Shown here piece after piece: positions 16,523 to 25,572 of a DNA stretch of 64,000 nt (positions are counted from its first letter, which is position 1; the number at the start of each line of letters is the position of its first letter). The translations under genes and the position numbers were made by a program. The stretch spans positions 326,021 to 390,020 of the forward strand of contig CANTVF010000002.1 in the NCBI GenBank assembly GCA_947852905.1, read 5' to 3'. Source of the DNA: an uncultured Tidjanibacter sp. (GTDB lineage: Bacteria; Bacteroidota; Bacteroidia; Bacteroidales; Rikenellaceae). The notes beneath the pieces are model-generated. The model was not told the origin of the DNA. It saw only the letters and a list, made by a program, of their open reading frames with translations, and ran no database searches.

Positions 16523-17122
16523 ATGATAGACAGCATAGTTTTCGACCTCGGAGGCGTGGTCATAGGCCGGGATTACGACAGGTACGGACACGAGATAGCC
16601 GAATTTTCGTTCCTGCAGGGCGACCGGCCGTTTCCGGAATACTGGAAACTCTACGACAGCGGCCGGTGCAGTCGCGAAGAGGTGGTAGCGGCCATTTCGG
16701 CAGAGACGACGCTCACTCCCGCGCAGGCCGATGCGAAACTCGACAGACTCATGGAACTGTTCAACGAGTTCCACGACACCGCCGAACTCATAGCCCAACT
16801 CTCCGCGAAAGGATATAAATTATACGTGCTGTCCAACATGCCCGCCGATTTCTACGCCTACGTCAGCCGATTCGACGTTTTCCGTTATTTCGACGGACAG
16901 ATCATTTCGAGCGCCGAAAAAATCATGAAGCCTGATCCGCGCTTCTTCGGTCTGCTCACCGAACGTTTCGGACTGAAACCCGAAAACACCCTTTTCGTGG
17001 ACGACAAACCCACCAATACGGAAGCGGCACGTCGCTTGGGATTCAACGTATGCCTGTTCACGCCGGGGCGCGAAAGTTGCGACGCGATACGCGCCATACT
17101 CGGAATCAAGTGCGACCGATAA
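16523..17122 (+). CDS. HAD-superfamily hydrolase (YihX-like phosphatase)
   Basis: The 199-aa product starts at MIDSIVFDLGGVV; upstream in-frame codons lack similarity to the family. Motif I is FDLGG with nucleophile Asp8 and a Gly where the second Asp usually sits, as in YihX/glucose-1-phosphatase-like members. Motif II is VLSNMP, motif III Lys is in SAEKIMKPDP, and motif IV is LFVDDKPTN. A helical cap occupies about 15-75. By family it is a cytosolic phosphatase of sugar phosphates or nucleotides; the substrate cannot be read from the sequence. The next gene follows after 10 bp, so the two are probably co-transcribed. Confidence 0.85.
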   Translation: MIDSIVFDLGGVVIGRDYDRYGHEIAEFSFLQGDRPFPEYWKLYDSGRCSREEVVAAISAETTLTPAQADAKLDRLMELFNEFHDTAELIAQLSAKGYKLYVLSNMPADFYAYVSRFDVFRYFDGQIISSAEKIMKPDPRFFGLLTERFGLKPENTLFVDDKPTNTEAARRLGFNVCLFTPGRESCDAIRAILGIKCDR

Positions 17123-17132
17123 ACATTCACCC

Positions 17133-17852
17133 ATGAACGCCGTCCCGCCGAAAAACGCTCTGCAACCCGAAACCGCAGAAATCCTGCGTTGGCTGCACGA
17201 CAATGCCGACGAAAAAGTACGTATCGGGCAGGCTCGTTTCGGCATCACGCCGGGGCGCAACCTCGGAATACCGGTACCCGCCCTACGCGCAGAGTCGAAA
17301 AGTTACCGCAATCATCACTCCGTAGCTTTGGAATTATGGGAAAGCGGAATACACGAAGCCCGTATCATGGCGTCCATGATAGCCTCTCCGAAATTGTTCA
17401 CTCCCGATGAGATGGACCGTTGGGTAGCCGAACTGGACTCATGGGATGTATGCGACCAATGTTGCAGCAACCTGTTCCGCAAAACGGCATTCGCCGAAGA
17501 CAAAATATACGGATATGCGGAAGACGGACGCGAATACGTGCGGCGCACGGCATTCGTCCTCATAGCCGTACTCGCCGTTCATGACAAATCCATTCCGGAC
17601 AATCGTTTCGCCGACTATCTGCGTCTGGCCGCGAAACACTCTACCGATGACCGCAATTTCGTAATGAAAGCCGTCAACTGGGCTATCCGACAGATCGGCA
17701 AACGCAACATGCCTCTCAACGCCGTAGCAACAAAGACCGCTGCCGACCTCGCCGGATCGGACAACGCCACGGCACGACGGACAGGCAAAGCTGCCCTGCG
17801 GGAACTGTCGTCACCCAAAACCGTCGCTTTCATAGCCGCCCACCGCAAATAG
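17133..17852 (+). CDS. DNA alkylation repair protein (AlkD-like HEAT-repeat glycosylase)
   Basis: The 239-aa product is helical throughout, as expected for the HEAT-like repeats of AlkC/AlkD. The central SWDVCDQCC (W104, D108) matches the conserved W-x-x-x-D around the catalytic Asp of AlkD; VRRTAFVLIAVLAVHD and FVMKAVNWAIRQIGKRN are also characteristic of the family (PF08713). Known members excise N3- and N7-alkylated purines. It follows the HAD gene by 10 bp in a two-gene operon. No partner alkyltransferase or adaptive-response regulator is nearby. Confidence 0.88.
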   Translation: MNAVPPKNALQPETAEILRWLHDNADEKVRIGQARFGITPGRNLGIPVPALRAESKSYRNHHSVALELWESGIHEARIMASMIASPKLFTPDEMDRWVAELDSWDVCDQCCSNLFRKTAFAEDKIYGYAEDGREYVRRTAFVLIAVLAVHDKSIPDNRFADYLRLAAKHSTDDRNFVMKAVNWAIRQIGKRNMPLNAVATKTAADLAGSDNATARRTGKAALRELSSPKTVAFIAAHRK

Positions 17853-18321
17853 CGGCAACTCCTCTTCCAATACATAAACAGGCGACATCGACGATCGAAT
17901 CCTCTGTCGTTACATAATGGAATGCAGACAATCGCTTTTTATGGCTACTCAGCCATGTATATCATCTGCCGCGCTTTTTATTTCTGTATGCCCCGACCGT
18001 ACCGACATCGCACAAACACGACGTCCGATGCGGTCTCCTATTTCCCGCATATAAGCAACAGAATTATCTCCCGACAAGCGGATGCAAAACATAGAACGAT
18101 ACCGGCATTTTATGACAACGGATAAGACGCCTCCGTCCTTGAGGCTGACTGTACCGCAGATGACTGAAACGTCACATGCAAACTATCGAAAACCGACAGC
18201 CGGACTTAGCATGCCTGTATAGGTTGCAACGGTAGATCCGAAAATCACATCGTATCTACACGCCACTTATACGTCACGACGACCGCTGCCGGACAAGCCG
18301 TCCGACCATTATCCGCCGGTA
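17853..18321. other. gene-free convergent intergenic region
   Basis: About 470 bp between converging genes. I see no open frame with sensible coding content, no strong terminator hairpin and no repeat shared with the rest of the window. Confidence 0.4.
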
Positions 18322-19125
18322 TCAGAACCAGTATGTATATGTAACGCTGAACGCCGTGGACATCTGGCTGCTGAGGCCGTCACCGGTAACACGCTCCCAC
18401 TCGTCACGCATAGCCCTGCTCCACGAAGGCGTTACGGTACGCATGACATGCACCGCCAGACCGCGATAACCTATTCCGAAAACGAATCCGAAAGAGAGTT
18501 CTGCGGCCGACCGCCACCATGTCAACCCATCGCCCGGCAAAGAATCTCCGCTGGCCGAAATATCGTTGCGCCCACCGAGAGAAACACCTCCCATGATACC
18601 GGCCTGTACGAAAACGGGGATATAGGCATTGCTCTCGAAAAAAGTAACCATAAGAGGTACTGTCAACGCATAACGCGAAAAAGAGACCGACACACTGCCG
18701 TCATCATACTCGAATCCCGTGAGCGAAACACTGACACCCGTATCCAGCGACCACACCTCCGCGAAGGGAAGCGAAGCCGTCATGCCCGCCGTAAACCCGT
18801 GCCTAGGCGACACTCTCTTGAACATATCCTCTCGCACACCGTCCGAATGCATGACGAGCCAGTCGGTTTCCGAATTCAGATATCCGGCCTGACAACCGAT
18901 TTGCCAACCGGCCAGAAACCGTCTTATTCCGCCACGTATTCTCTCCGCACCGGACACTGCGCCACCGACAGCCGCATCCCCGTCCTGGGCAGCAATAGGC
19001 TCCACCGGCAGAGGGTCGAGCGACAACGGCGGCATATCCCCCGTCCCCTTTTCGTATATCGGCGACTGCGCTGACGCAACAACGACCGCCAGCAGACACA
19101 CGAACGTCAGATAAAATCTTTTCAT
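18322..19125 (-). CDS. outer-membrane beta-barrel protein
   Basis: The 267-aa product starts MKRFYLTFVCLLAVVVASAQ (ATG 19123-19125), a type I signal peptide cleaved near ASA-QSP. Residues about 40-75 are Pro/Ala/Gly-rich and probably a periplasmic linker. The remainder alternates in the beta-barrel style (ALTVPLMVTFFES, IGYRGLAVHVMRTVTPSW) and ends in FSVTYTYWF, a terminal aromatic typical of outer-membrane barrels recognised by BamA. No function is assigned. A good promoter lies at 19178-19208, leaving a leader of about 46 nt. Confidence 0.75.
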   Translation of the reverse strand: MKRFYLTFVCLLAVVVASAQSPIYEKGTGDMPPLSLDPLPVEPIAAQDGDAAVGGAVSGAERIRGGIRRFLAGWQIGCQAGYLNSETDWLVMHSDGVREDMFKRVSPRHGFTAGMTASLPFAEVWSLDTGVSVSLTGFEYDDGSVSVSFSRYALTVPLMVTFFESNAYIPVFVQAGIMGGVSLGGRNDISASGDSLPGDGLTWWRSAAELSFGFVFGIGYRGLAVHVMRTVTPSWSRAMRDEWERVTGDGLSSQMSTAFSVTYTYWF

Positions 19126-19177
19126 ACTAATGTCCCGGACCCGACCGGACAAATGCCGATACCTACTGTCCTGTTTG

Positions 19178-19208
19178 CAAATATACGTCCGTAAAACCGC
19201 ACGACAAC
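19178..19208 (-). promoter_or_regulatory. promoter of beta-barrel gene 18322-19125
   Basis: On the minus strand, GTTG (19208-19205), 19-bp spacer and TATATTTG (19185-19178). Confidence 0.72.
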
Positions 19209-19372
19209 ACAAGCGAAGCTCTTTTTATGGATACGCGACACAGCAAAACACCGACATTACCGTCAAACCGTTCCGCAACGTAACATAAATGCCCCGAACA
19301 CATCCGGATAGTAAAAAACAGAAAGACAGTTTAATTTCCGTAAAACCATAACATTACGAATAAGAAACGCAA

Positions 19373-19380
19373 TACATTTG
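19373..19380 (+). promoter_or_regulatory. possible -7 box for the lipoprotein gene 19534-20130
   Basis: TACATTTG on the plus strand matches TAnnTTTG; the -33 element is not clear. The leader would be about 147 nt. Confidence 0.4.
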
Positions 19381-19533
19381 CATGCATCTTAATACGCGAC
19401 AGAACATCGATACGAGATTTACCGCTCCCTGTCACAATCGACGCCGACGCGACCGGCATACCGGCCGGAACGCGAAAAAACCGGGCGACCGGCCCACACG
19501 CAGCATCCGACAACTCACAAAAAACATATAGTT

Positions 19534-20130
19534 ATGAACGCAAGAACCGGACATTTGACAATCATCGCACTATGCTGTCTGTTTTACAGTTGTGCCTCCA
19601 TAGTGCCCGTATCGAACGAAATCATCGAACGGGTCGGTGGCGAAACGGAACTGGATAAGTTCCAATATTACATTTCCCGCGGCATCGTCATGGACAGAAC
19701 GGAAAACGAAACCGATGCCGGTATAGTAGCCGGCCAAGCCAAAATCGTCAGTACGACACGACAGGACAGAATCAAAATCAAAAGATCAACTCCCGGCGTA
19801 GTAATACACAGCAGATTCCATCCGAATATCGACTCATACAGTCTGTGCGTCGCATTCGAAGCCGACGACGACAAATATCTGCAATTCGTCTCCTACTCCG
19901 GCGGAGAAGTATATGCATTGTACACACCTATAGAAAACGAGAACATAGTAGCTTACGGCACTGCCCTATACCGCTACTTTCCGGTCAATACGCTGATTGC
20001 ACCGAAAGCGATAGAAACAGACTCCGGATACGATTACAGCGACATGCCGTGTCTGCTGATAAAACTGAAGAAACGCGATATAATAGAGAAGAACAGACGT
20101 ACCGTCAAAGGCCGTCGAATCGAACGGTAA
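19534..20130 (+). CDS. hypothetical lipoprotein
   Basis: The 198-aa product starts MNARTGHLTI and has a lipoprotein signal with lipobox FYSC and Cys20. The remaining sequence is a mixed alpha/beta single domain with no motif I recognise. It contains a middle stretch SLCVAFEADDDKYLQFVSYSGGEVYALYT and a basic C-terminus (KKRDIIEKNRRTVKGRRIER). It is transcribed alone and ends before a strong terminator at 20233-20271. Codon use matches neighbouring genes, so I think it is real. Confidence 0.75.
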   Translation: MNARTGHLTIIALCCLFYSCASIVPVSNEIIERVGGETELDKFQYYISRGIVMDRTENETDAGIVAGQAKIVSTTRQDRIKIKRSTPGVVIHSRFHPNIDSYSLCVAFEADDDKYLQFVSYSGGEVYALYTPIENENIVAYGTALYRYFPVNTLIAPKAIETDSGYDYSDMPCLLIKLKKRDIIEKNRRTVKGRRIER

Positions 20131-20232
20131 AGAACACCTAAACCGACCGCCGGTCATATATTGCACATGAATTCCCTACACCACAAGCCGACTCACGCTA
20201 CCGGCACACATCCGCAATTCACCGAAAAGCAG

Positions 20233-20271
20233 ACGCCTCGCGCTCCTCATAGGAAACGCGAGGCGTTTTTT
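20233..20271 (+). terminator. intrinsic terminator between convergent genes
   Basis: A perfect 10-bp stem (20233-20242 with 20257-20266) with a 14-nt loop is followed by six T on the plus strand. It serves the lipoprotein gene ending at 20130 and could partly block the converging FadL-like transcript. Confidence 0.9.
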
Positions 20272-20311
20272 CAATAACCGCAGTACAACCCGAAACGGTA
20301 CGCTACGCGGC

Positions 20312-21976
20312 TCAGAACAGGAAATTGAACGTCGCAGTCAGCGAATGCCTGTTAAGAATGCCTCCCGTAACCACGCTCGAAGGCTGGTAAGTCACCGAGG
20401 GCGCATCCATATTCGGCAGACGTGCAGGACCGTGGTAATAATACAAGTCGTAAGGCGCTACATTGTAGCGGCTGTACACGTATGCCAGATCGAGCGTCGT
20501 ATTGCTGCCGAGCCAGAAACCGAGACCGGCGGATATGTGGTGCGACGACGTAGTGAAAATATCGCTGAATATACGATAATCGTCTCCCTGCGAATCATCC
20601 CTTATCGGCGAGTCGTAATAAGCGTATCCGGCACGTATCGCAATACCCGGCACGGGTTTCACCTCGACGCCGACACGGAAATTATTAGCCACTTTATAAT
20701 CCATACCGATAGCCGCAGCCCAGTCGGCCTGCACGGCCGGACTATCCATGCGATAACGCATCTTGTTATACCACACCGCCTCGTAATCGAACGAAAGCGC
20801 CATATAATCGTCTACCGTAACAGCGATACCCGAGAGCAATCGCGGAGCGGTACTGTAGGAATAGCCCGCCACCGCCACCAACGTGTTATTATACGTTTCG
20901 GCATTCGTTCCGTAACGGCTACTGCCCATACCGGCACTGTAACGCTTCTGCACAGTAGTATAAGTCGGCGTATGGTAAGCCAATCCTATACGCAGGAAAG
21001 AAACCGGACGCACGATAACGCCGAGTTTGAAATTGTAGGCAGACCCCTGCGCGGTGATACGCTGGTTATAGGTCATACGGCTAAGATAATTCTGTGCAGG
21101 TCCGGCATAATCGTCGTCGTAATCCTCACTATACGACAGCGACAGATCCTGATAAATATCCTGAAAACCGAAGTCGAATCCGAAATAGAATATGTTTTCG
21201 ATATTGAAACCTCCGGCTACGTTGTACTCGCTGACAGCACCGCGGCTCATATAGTTGAGCGTAGAGGCAAGCTTACCGCTTTCTGGCAAACGGTGTATGT
21301 CGTACATTCCCTGCCCTACGGGTCTAAGTATGCCTGACTGATAACCCAACACGCCGCCCCACTCTTCGATGAATATCCTGTCGCTGTTGAACGGATCGTT
21401 GAGCAAATCCGACTCCGGCAATCCTTTCCATGCGCCGTCGTTGATATAATTGTACAATCCGTTGAGCTGCAACTGGAAGATATTGAGCAACGACGACTGT
21501 GCTCCCATAGGCATTCTGACGCTTCCGTTGTAGTTGAAATCGTCCGAACGGTTATAGGATATGCCGAGATTGAATTTAAGCAATCCGCGGTCGCCGCTAT
21601 AGAAGTTGAATACCGTTCCTATATTGTTGAATCCGAAACGCACGAGACTATTAGCATCGCCCTGCACGGCATTTCTGTTACCGGTAAAATTGAGCATCGG
21701 AGAGAATCCCCATGCCGACCCGTTGTACATGCCGATACCGGCCGGATTTATCCCCATAGACGACATATCTCCGCCCAATGCGGTGAAAGCTCCGCCCATG
21801 GCCGACACGCGACCCGTGGTAAAAGAATAATAGTTGCGCGAATATTTCATCATATCAACCGGCGTAAACTGACCGGACGATAACAAAAGACCGCTAACCT
21901 GAGCAGGCTCCTGTGCCCGCGCCGTCAATGCCAACGGCAACAGCAACAACGGTAAAAGACGCTTGATCGTTCTCAT
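20312..21976 (-). CDS. OMPP1/FadL/TodX-family outer-membrane transporter
   Basis: The 554-aa product starts MRTIKRLLPLLLLPLALTARAQ, a type I signal peptide. The N-terminal part has GRVSAMGGAFTALGGDMSSMGINPAGIGMY, the conserved FadL-family hatch/plug segment. The rest alternates as a large barrel, with the characteristic FLRIGLAYHTPTYT, FRVGVEVKPVPGIAIRAGYAY and SHHISAGLGFWLGSNTTLDLAYVYSRY strands, ending in HSLTATFNFLF. Family members take up hydrophobic compounds such as long-chain fatty acids across the outer membrane. A -7-like box stands 28 bp upstream of the ATG. It converges with the preceding lipoprotein gene. Confidence 0.9.
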   Translation of the reverse strand: MRTIKRLLPLLLLPLALTARAQEPAQVSGLLLSSGQFTPVDMMKYSRNYYSFTTGRVSAMGGAFTALGGDMSSMGINPAGIGMYNGSAWGFSPMLNFTGNRNAVQGDANSLVRFGFNNIGTVFNFYSGDRGLLKFNLGISYNRSDDFNYNGSVRMPMGAQSSLLNIFQLQLNGLYNYINDGAWKGLPESDLLNDPFNSDRIFIEEWGGVLGYQSGILRPVGQGMYDIHRLPESGKLASTLNYMSRGAVSEYNVAGGFNIENIFYFGFDFGFQDIYQDLSLSYSEDYDDDYAGPAQNYLSRMTYNQRITAQGSAYNFKLGVIVRPVSFLRIGLAYHTPTYTTVQKRYSAGMGSSRYGTNAETYNNTLVAVAGYSYSTAPRLLSGIAVTVDDYMALSFDYEAVWYNKMRYRMDSPAVQADWAAAIGMDYKVANNFRVGVEVKPVPGIAIRAGYAYYDSPIRDDSQGDDYRIFSDIFTTSSHHISAGLGFWLGSNTTLDLAYVYSRYNVAPYDLYYYHGPARLPNMDAPSVTYQPSSVVTGGILNRHSLTATFNFLF

Positions 21977-22003
21977 TTCTGTTTCATGCTGAATTTATAT
22001 TCT

Positions 22004-22011
22004 CAAATTTA
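22004..22011 (-). promoter_or_regulatory. possible -7 box of the FadL-like gene
   Basis: TAAATTTG on the minus strand matches TAnnTTTG; no TTTG at the expected upstream spacing was seen. Confidence 0.4.
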
Positions 22012-22062
22012 GCCGTCCGCCCTGCCATTCGGTACGGATGCGGCGTCCGGTCATTCATCTCT

Positions 22063-23253
22063 CTACCTGCGGCTGCCGGATGAACGTGACGAGGAAGAGG
22101 AGGAAGAACGGCTCGACGAACCCACGCTCCCCGACGAAGAACGGCTCGACGAAGGAACGGAATAACTGCTCCGGCTCGAGGACGATCCGCGGCCCGTGGA
22201 ATAGGATGAGCGGCTCGACGAAGAACTCCTGCCGGTAGAATAAGACGACCGGTTGGAACCGCTCGACGTTCCCGTGCTGAACGACGTATTACGGCTGCCG
22301 GAACTCGGTGTGCGATATGTATTGCGGGACGATGTACCGCTATTTCTTACTCCGGTAGACGTACCCCTCGACGAAGAAGAGGATGACGATCCGCGATATG
22401 ACGAAGACGATCCGCGCACTCCGCTATTACTTCCTCTCGACGAAGAAGAGGAACTGCTTATGCCCGATCCGCGGTACGACGAAGAAGAGCCACGGACGGC
22501 GCTCGACGAGCCACGCGAAGAGGACGACGAGGAGTTGCGTACTGCGGAACTGCTGCCGCGATAGCTGCTCGAAGATGTCCGCGAGCCGTACGACCCGGAA
22601 TAACGCGAACTCGACGAAGAAGTGCGGCTGCTCGAAGCATACCTGTAATTGCTTCCGTAGTGCGCATTCGGTCTGTAGACATGGTTGTCATAATAATGGT
22701 GATGCCAGCCGTGATGATACCACGGATACCACCCCCAATTCCAGCCCCAGTTCCAATAAGGATTGTAATAACCGGGACCCCAGAACCACGGATCGTAGAA
22801 CCATCCCGCCCATGCATAGGCACCGTATGCCCAACCGAGAAATACGGCCGCATCGTAATAATAATCGTAATAACTTGCCGGCCGGAGATAATACGGCGAA
22901 TCGAACATACTCAACCGACGTGCATAAGCGCTCTCGTATCCGTCGGCGAAACCTTCGGCATAACTGTCCGTATCGTAATATACGTTAGCGGCATACGCCC
23001 CAGACGCAGTCCCTGCAGGCAAACCTTCCAACACGAGACCGTCAGTATCGTATATCACCCTGTTCTGTTGCACGGCGGCATCCTGACCGTTCACTACGGT
23101 ATGCGTCACGGTCTGCCGTACCCTGACGGGACGCTCCGCAGAGCCGTACATATCGTCGACATATACCGTCCTTGAGGCATAGCGCGACGAACCGCACGCG
23201 GTCGCCGCCACCGACATCAATATGATCCCAAGATAAAACAACGTTCTTTTCAT
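22063..23253 (-). CDS. low-complexity Ser/Arg-rich lipoprotein with Trp/Tyr/Gly-rich core
   Basis: The 396-aa product starts MKRTLFYLGI (ATG 23251-23253; 72 upstream in-frame codons look non-coding), with lipobox ATAC, Cys20. Residues about 20-130 are ordinary. About 135-200 is extremely aromatic (repeated WGW, WYP, GYY and a His cluster HHGWHHHYY). From about 205 to the end it is almost only Ser, Arg, Gly and Thr in imperfect repeats of the form RGSSSxVR-SSSSS. No enzymatic domain is seen. It is probably a cell-surface structural or matrix protein, by analogy only. The DNA encoding the tail (about 22.08-22.65 kb) is itself an imperfect short repeat and may vary in length between strains. Confidence 0.75.
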   Translation of the reverse strand: MKRTLFYLGIILMSVAATACGSSRYASRTVYVDDMYGSAERPVRVRQTVTHTVVNGQDAAVQQNRVIYDTDGLVLEGLPAGTASGAYAANVYYDTDSYAEGFADGYESAYARRLSMFDSPYYLRPASYYDYYYDAAVFLGWAYGAYAWAGWFYDPWFWGPGYYNPYWNWGWNWGWYPWYHHGWHHHYYDNHVYRPNAHYGSNYRYASSSRTSSSSSRYSGSYGSRTSSSSYRGSSSAVRNSSSSSSRGSSSAVRGSSSSYRGSGISSSSSSSRGSNSGVRGSSSSYRGSSSSSSSRGTSTGVRNSGTSSRNTYRTPSSGSRNTSFSTGTSSGSNRSSYSTGRSSSSSRSSYSTGRGSSSSRSSYSVPSSSRSSSGSVGSSSRSSSSSSSRSSGSRR

Positions 23254-23704
23254 AACTGTGATCTTTTTATAAACAGGAATTTCGAACATCCTGCCGGGCG
23301 CATGCTTCCGCCCTGAATATAACGTCAAAAATCCGATTATCGTATTACTCCTACAACTGAGGCCTGTATCCCTTGTCCACCGCGACAGCTGCCCGACATA
23401 CCTTTCCCCGACACGCCCTCTATTACATTTCGATAGCATCATAATTTGTGCCACTCCGACCGCTCTCATATTTAAAGATAGCGAACATCGCGTTCAATCA
23501 GACACTTCGCTCGGTCGAAACGTCATAACACACCGTTGAAACGACATAATCCTCCGTCGGATAAATATCGTACCGCATCGGCGATGCGACCGCAGAAGTT
23601 TTCAACCGCAACACCTTTAATTTTCGCCTGCCGGCAATAATTTTCAGCGGAATCTGAGTAACTTTGCAGTTCACAAAGATAATACTATTACCACAAATAT
23701 AATT
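23254..23704. other. divergent intergenic region upstream of proS
   Basis: It holds the proS -7 box at 23659-23666. No other feature was found. Confidence 0.45.
23659..23666 (+). promoter_or_regulatory. -7 box of proS
   Basis: TAACTTTG followed by C, plus strand, 38 bp upstream of the ATG; the -33 element is unclear. Confidence 0.6.
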
Positions 23705-25189
23705 ATGGCAAAAGAGTTAAAGGAGTTGACCGGTCGCAGCGAAAACTATTCGCAATGGTACAACGATCTGGTCGTAAAAGCCGGACTGGCCGAAAGTTCC
23801 GCAGTACGCGGATGCATGGTTATAAAACCTTACGGTTACGCCATCTGGGAAAAGATGCAGAGAGCGCTGGACGACATGTTCAAGGAGACGGGACACGTGA
23901 ACGCCTATTTCCCGTTGTTCATACCCAAATCCTTCTTCAGCCGCGAAGCAGACCATGTGGAAGGATTTGCCAAGGAATGCGCCGTAGTGACGCACTACAG
24001 ACTCATGAACAACCCCGACGGCGAAGGTGTCGTGGTGGATCCGGACGCCAGACTGGAAGAGGAACTCATCGTGCGTCCTACCTCGGAAACGATAATATGG
24101 AACACCTATAAGAACTGGATACAGTCTTACCGCGACCTCCCCATACTCATCAACCAGTGGGCAAACGTCGTCCGCTGGGAAATGCGTACCCGTCTGTTCC
24201 TGCGCACGGCGGAATTCCTCTGGCAGGAAGGACATACGGCTCACGAAACGCGTGAACAGGCTCTCGAAGAAGCCGACAAGATGATCAACGTATATGCGCG
24301 TTTCGCTCAGAACTGGATGGCACTGCCCGTAATCATGGGACGCAAGACCGCGAACGAACGTTTCGCCGGTGCAGAGGAAACATACACCATAGAGGCTCTC
24401 ATGCAGGACGGAAAGGCGCTTCAGAGCGGCACGTCGCATTTCCTCGGACAGAACTTCGCACGCGCCTTCGACGTACAGTTCGCCGGTCGCGACGGCAAAC
24501 TCGATTACGTATGGGCGACTTCGTGGGGTGTCTCCACACGATTGATGGGCGCACTGATCATGGCTCATTCCGACGACAACGGTCTGGTATTGCCTCCGCG
24601 TCTCGCTCCGACGCAAGTCGTCATGATACCTATATATAAAGGGGAGGAAGAACTGAAGAAAGTAGTTGCCGAAATGGAAAAAATCGCGGCAGGACTGCGC
24701 GCCAAGGGCATCACCGTAAAGATAGACGACCGCGACAACGTGCGCTCCGGCTTCAAGTTCGCCGAATACGAACTGAAAGGATTCCCTGTCAGGATCGTGA
24801 TAGGCCCGCGCGACCTCGCTGCTCACAGTGCCGAAATCATGCGACGCGACACACTCGAAAAGGAGACTGTACCGATCGAGAACATAGACGAATACGTCAC
24901 GAGACTGCTCGCCGAAATACAGGACAACATTTACCAGAAAGCCGTAAAATTCCGCGATTCCATGATAACGAAAGTGGACACGTTCGAGGAATTCCAGAAA
25001 GTTCTGGACGAAAAGGGAGGTTTCATACTCGCCCATTGGGACGGTACGACGGAGACCGAAATCGCTATAAAGGAAAAAACCAAAGCGACGATCCGCTGCA
25101 TACCGTTCGATTCGCAGGAGGAAGAGGGTGTCGATATGCTTACCGGCAAGCCGTCGCATCGCAGGGTGCTTTTCGCCCGCAGCTACTAA
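23705..25189 (+). CDS. proS: proline--tRNA ligase (archaeal/eukaryal type)
   Basis: The 494-aa product charges tRNA-Pro in the cytosol. Motifs in order: [20 protein letters not shown] (motif 1 region), RPTSETIIW, motif 2 [20 protein letters not shown], motif 3 [12 protein letters not shown], then the anticodon-binding domain ([13 protein letters not shown] onward) and the C-terminal domain ending in a Tyr, as in archaeal-type enzymes. The bacterial editing insertion (INS) is absent, and the length fits the short ProRS type common in Bacteroidetes. It is a single-gene unit. Confidence 0.97.
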   Translation: MAKELKELTGRSENYSQWYNDLVVKAGLAESSAVRGCMVIKPYGYAIWEKMQRALDDMFKETGHVNAYFPLFIPKSFFSREADHVEGFAKECAVVTHYRLMNNPDGEGVVVDPDARLEEELIVRPTSETIIWNTYKNWIQSYRDLPILINQWANVVRWEMRTRLFLRTAEFLWQEGHTAHETREQALEEADKMINVYARFAQNWMALPVIMGRKTANERFAGAEETYTIEALMQDGKALQSGTSHFLGQNFARAFDVQFAGRDGKLDYVWATSWGVSTRLMGALIMAHSDDNGLVLPPRLAPTQVVMIPIYKGEEELKKVVAEMEKIAAGLRAKGITVKIDDRDNVRSGFKFAEYELKGFPVRIVIGPRDLAAHSAEIMRRDTLEKETVPIENIDEYVTRLLAEIQDNIYQKAVKFRDSMITKVDTFEEFQKVLDEKGGFILAHWDGTTETEIAIKEKTKATIRCIPFDSQEEEGVDMLTGKPSHRRVLFARSY

Positions 25190-25572
25190 CGGCGCACACG
25201 CTCGGAAAAAGTTATAGGGGATGTATACCCAATCCCCAGAATCGAAAAAGGGGTTGTGTCAAAACGCAAAGTTTTAACGCAGCCCCTTATTTGATATGCG
25301 AGAACGAGTGAAATGTAAGGCCGCGATTGTAAGAGCGACAGGAGTTTACGGAAGGTAAATGACTTAGCCCGAATCACGAGAAAACGAAGCCATTGCCCGT
25401 TATGGCACACCGCCAAATCATTCAAACCGTCACTGCCAGACAATCCGTTTTTCTTGCGCAGCTTCCGCCGAAGTTTCGGAGCCTCATTACAGACACCACA
25501 AACCCGATAACACTAAAAAACGCCCCGGGTCCAAAAGGATGAAGCATACAAACCGTCAGCGGACACGCGGCG
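25190..25572. other. convergent intergenic region containing repeat element copy 1
   Basis: Between proS and hemW, which converge. It contains the hairpin-bearing element at 25250-25412. The remaining about 160 bp show nothing. A short minus-strand frame through this region is treated as spurious. Confidence 0.5.
25250..25412 (+). repeat. dispersed hairpin-bearing element, copy 1
   Basis: It begins with a long imperfect stem-loop (GGGGTTGTGTCAAAAC pairing with GTTTTAACGCAGCCCC). About 120 bp follow that align with the reverse complement of 38939-39102. Shared blocks are ACAGGA.TTTACGGA..GTAAA, CTTAGCC.GAAT.ACG and ATTGCC.GTT. A second small stem TTTAC/GTAAA is preserved in both copies while the loop differs. 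Confidence 0.7.

Larger units (their letters stand above)
19126..19533. other. divergent promoter region
   Basis: It contains the minus promoter at 19178-19208 and a plus -7-like box at 19373-19380. Nothing else was recognised. Confidence 0.45.

Noticed and set aside
25186..25443. Short minus-strand open frame across the intergenic element (could be taken for a hypothetical protein)
   Set aside because: It overlaps the proS stop and coincides with the repeat element; the second copy has stops in the matching frame, so it is not conserved as a protein.
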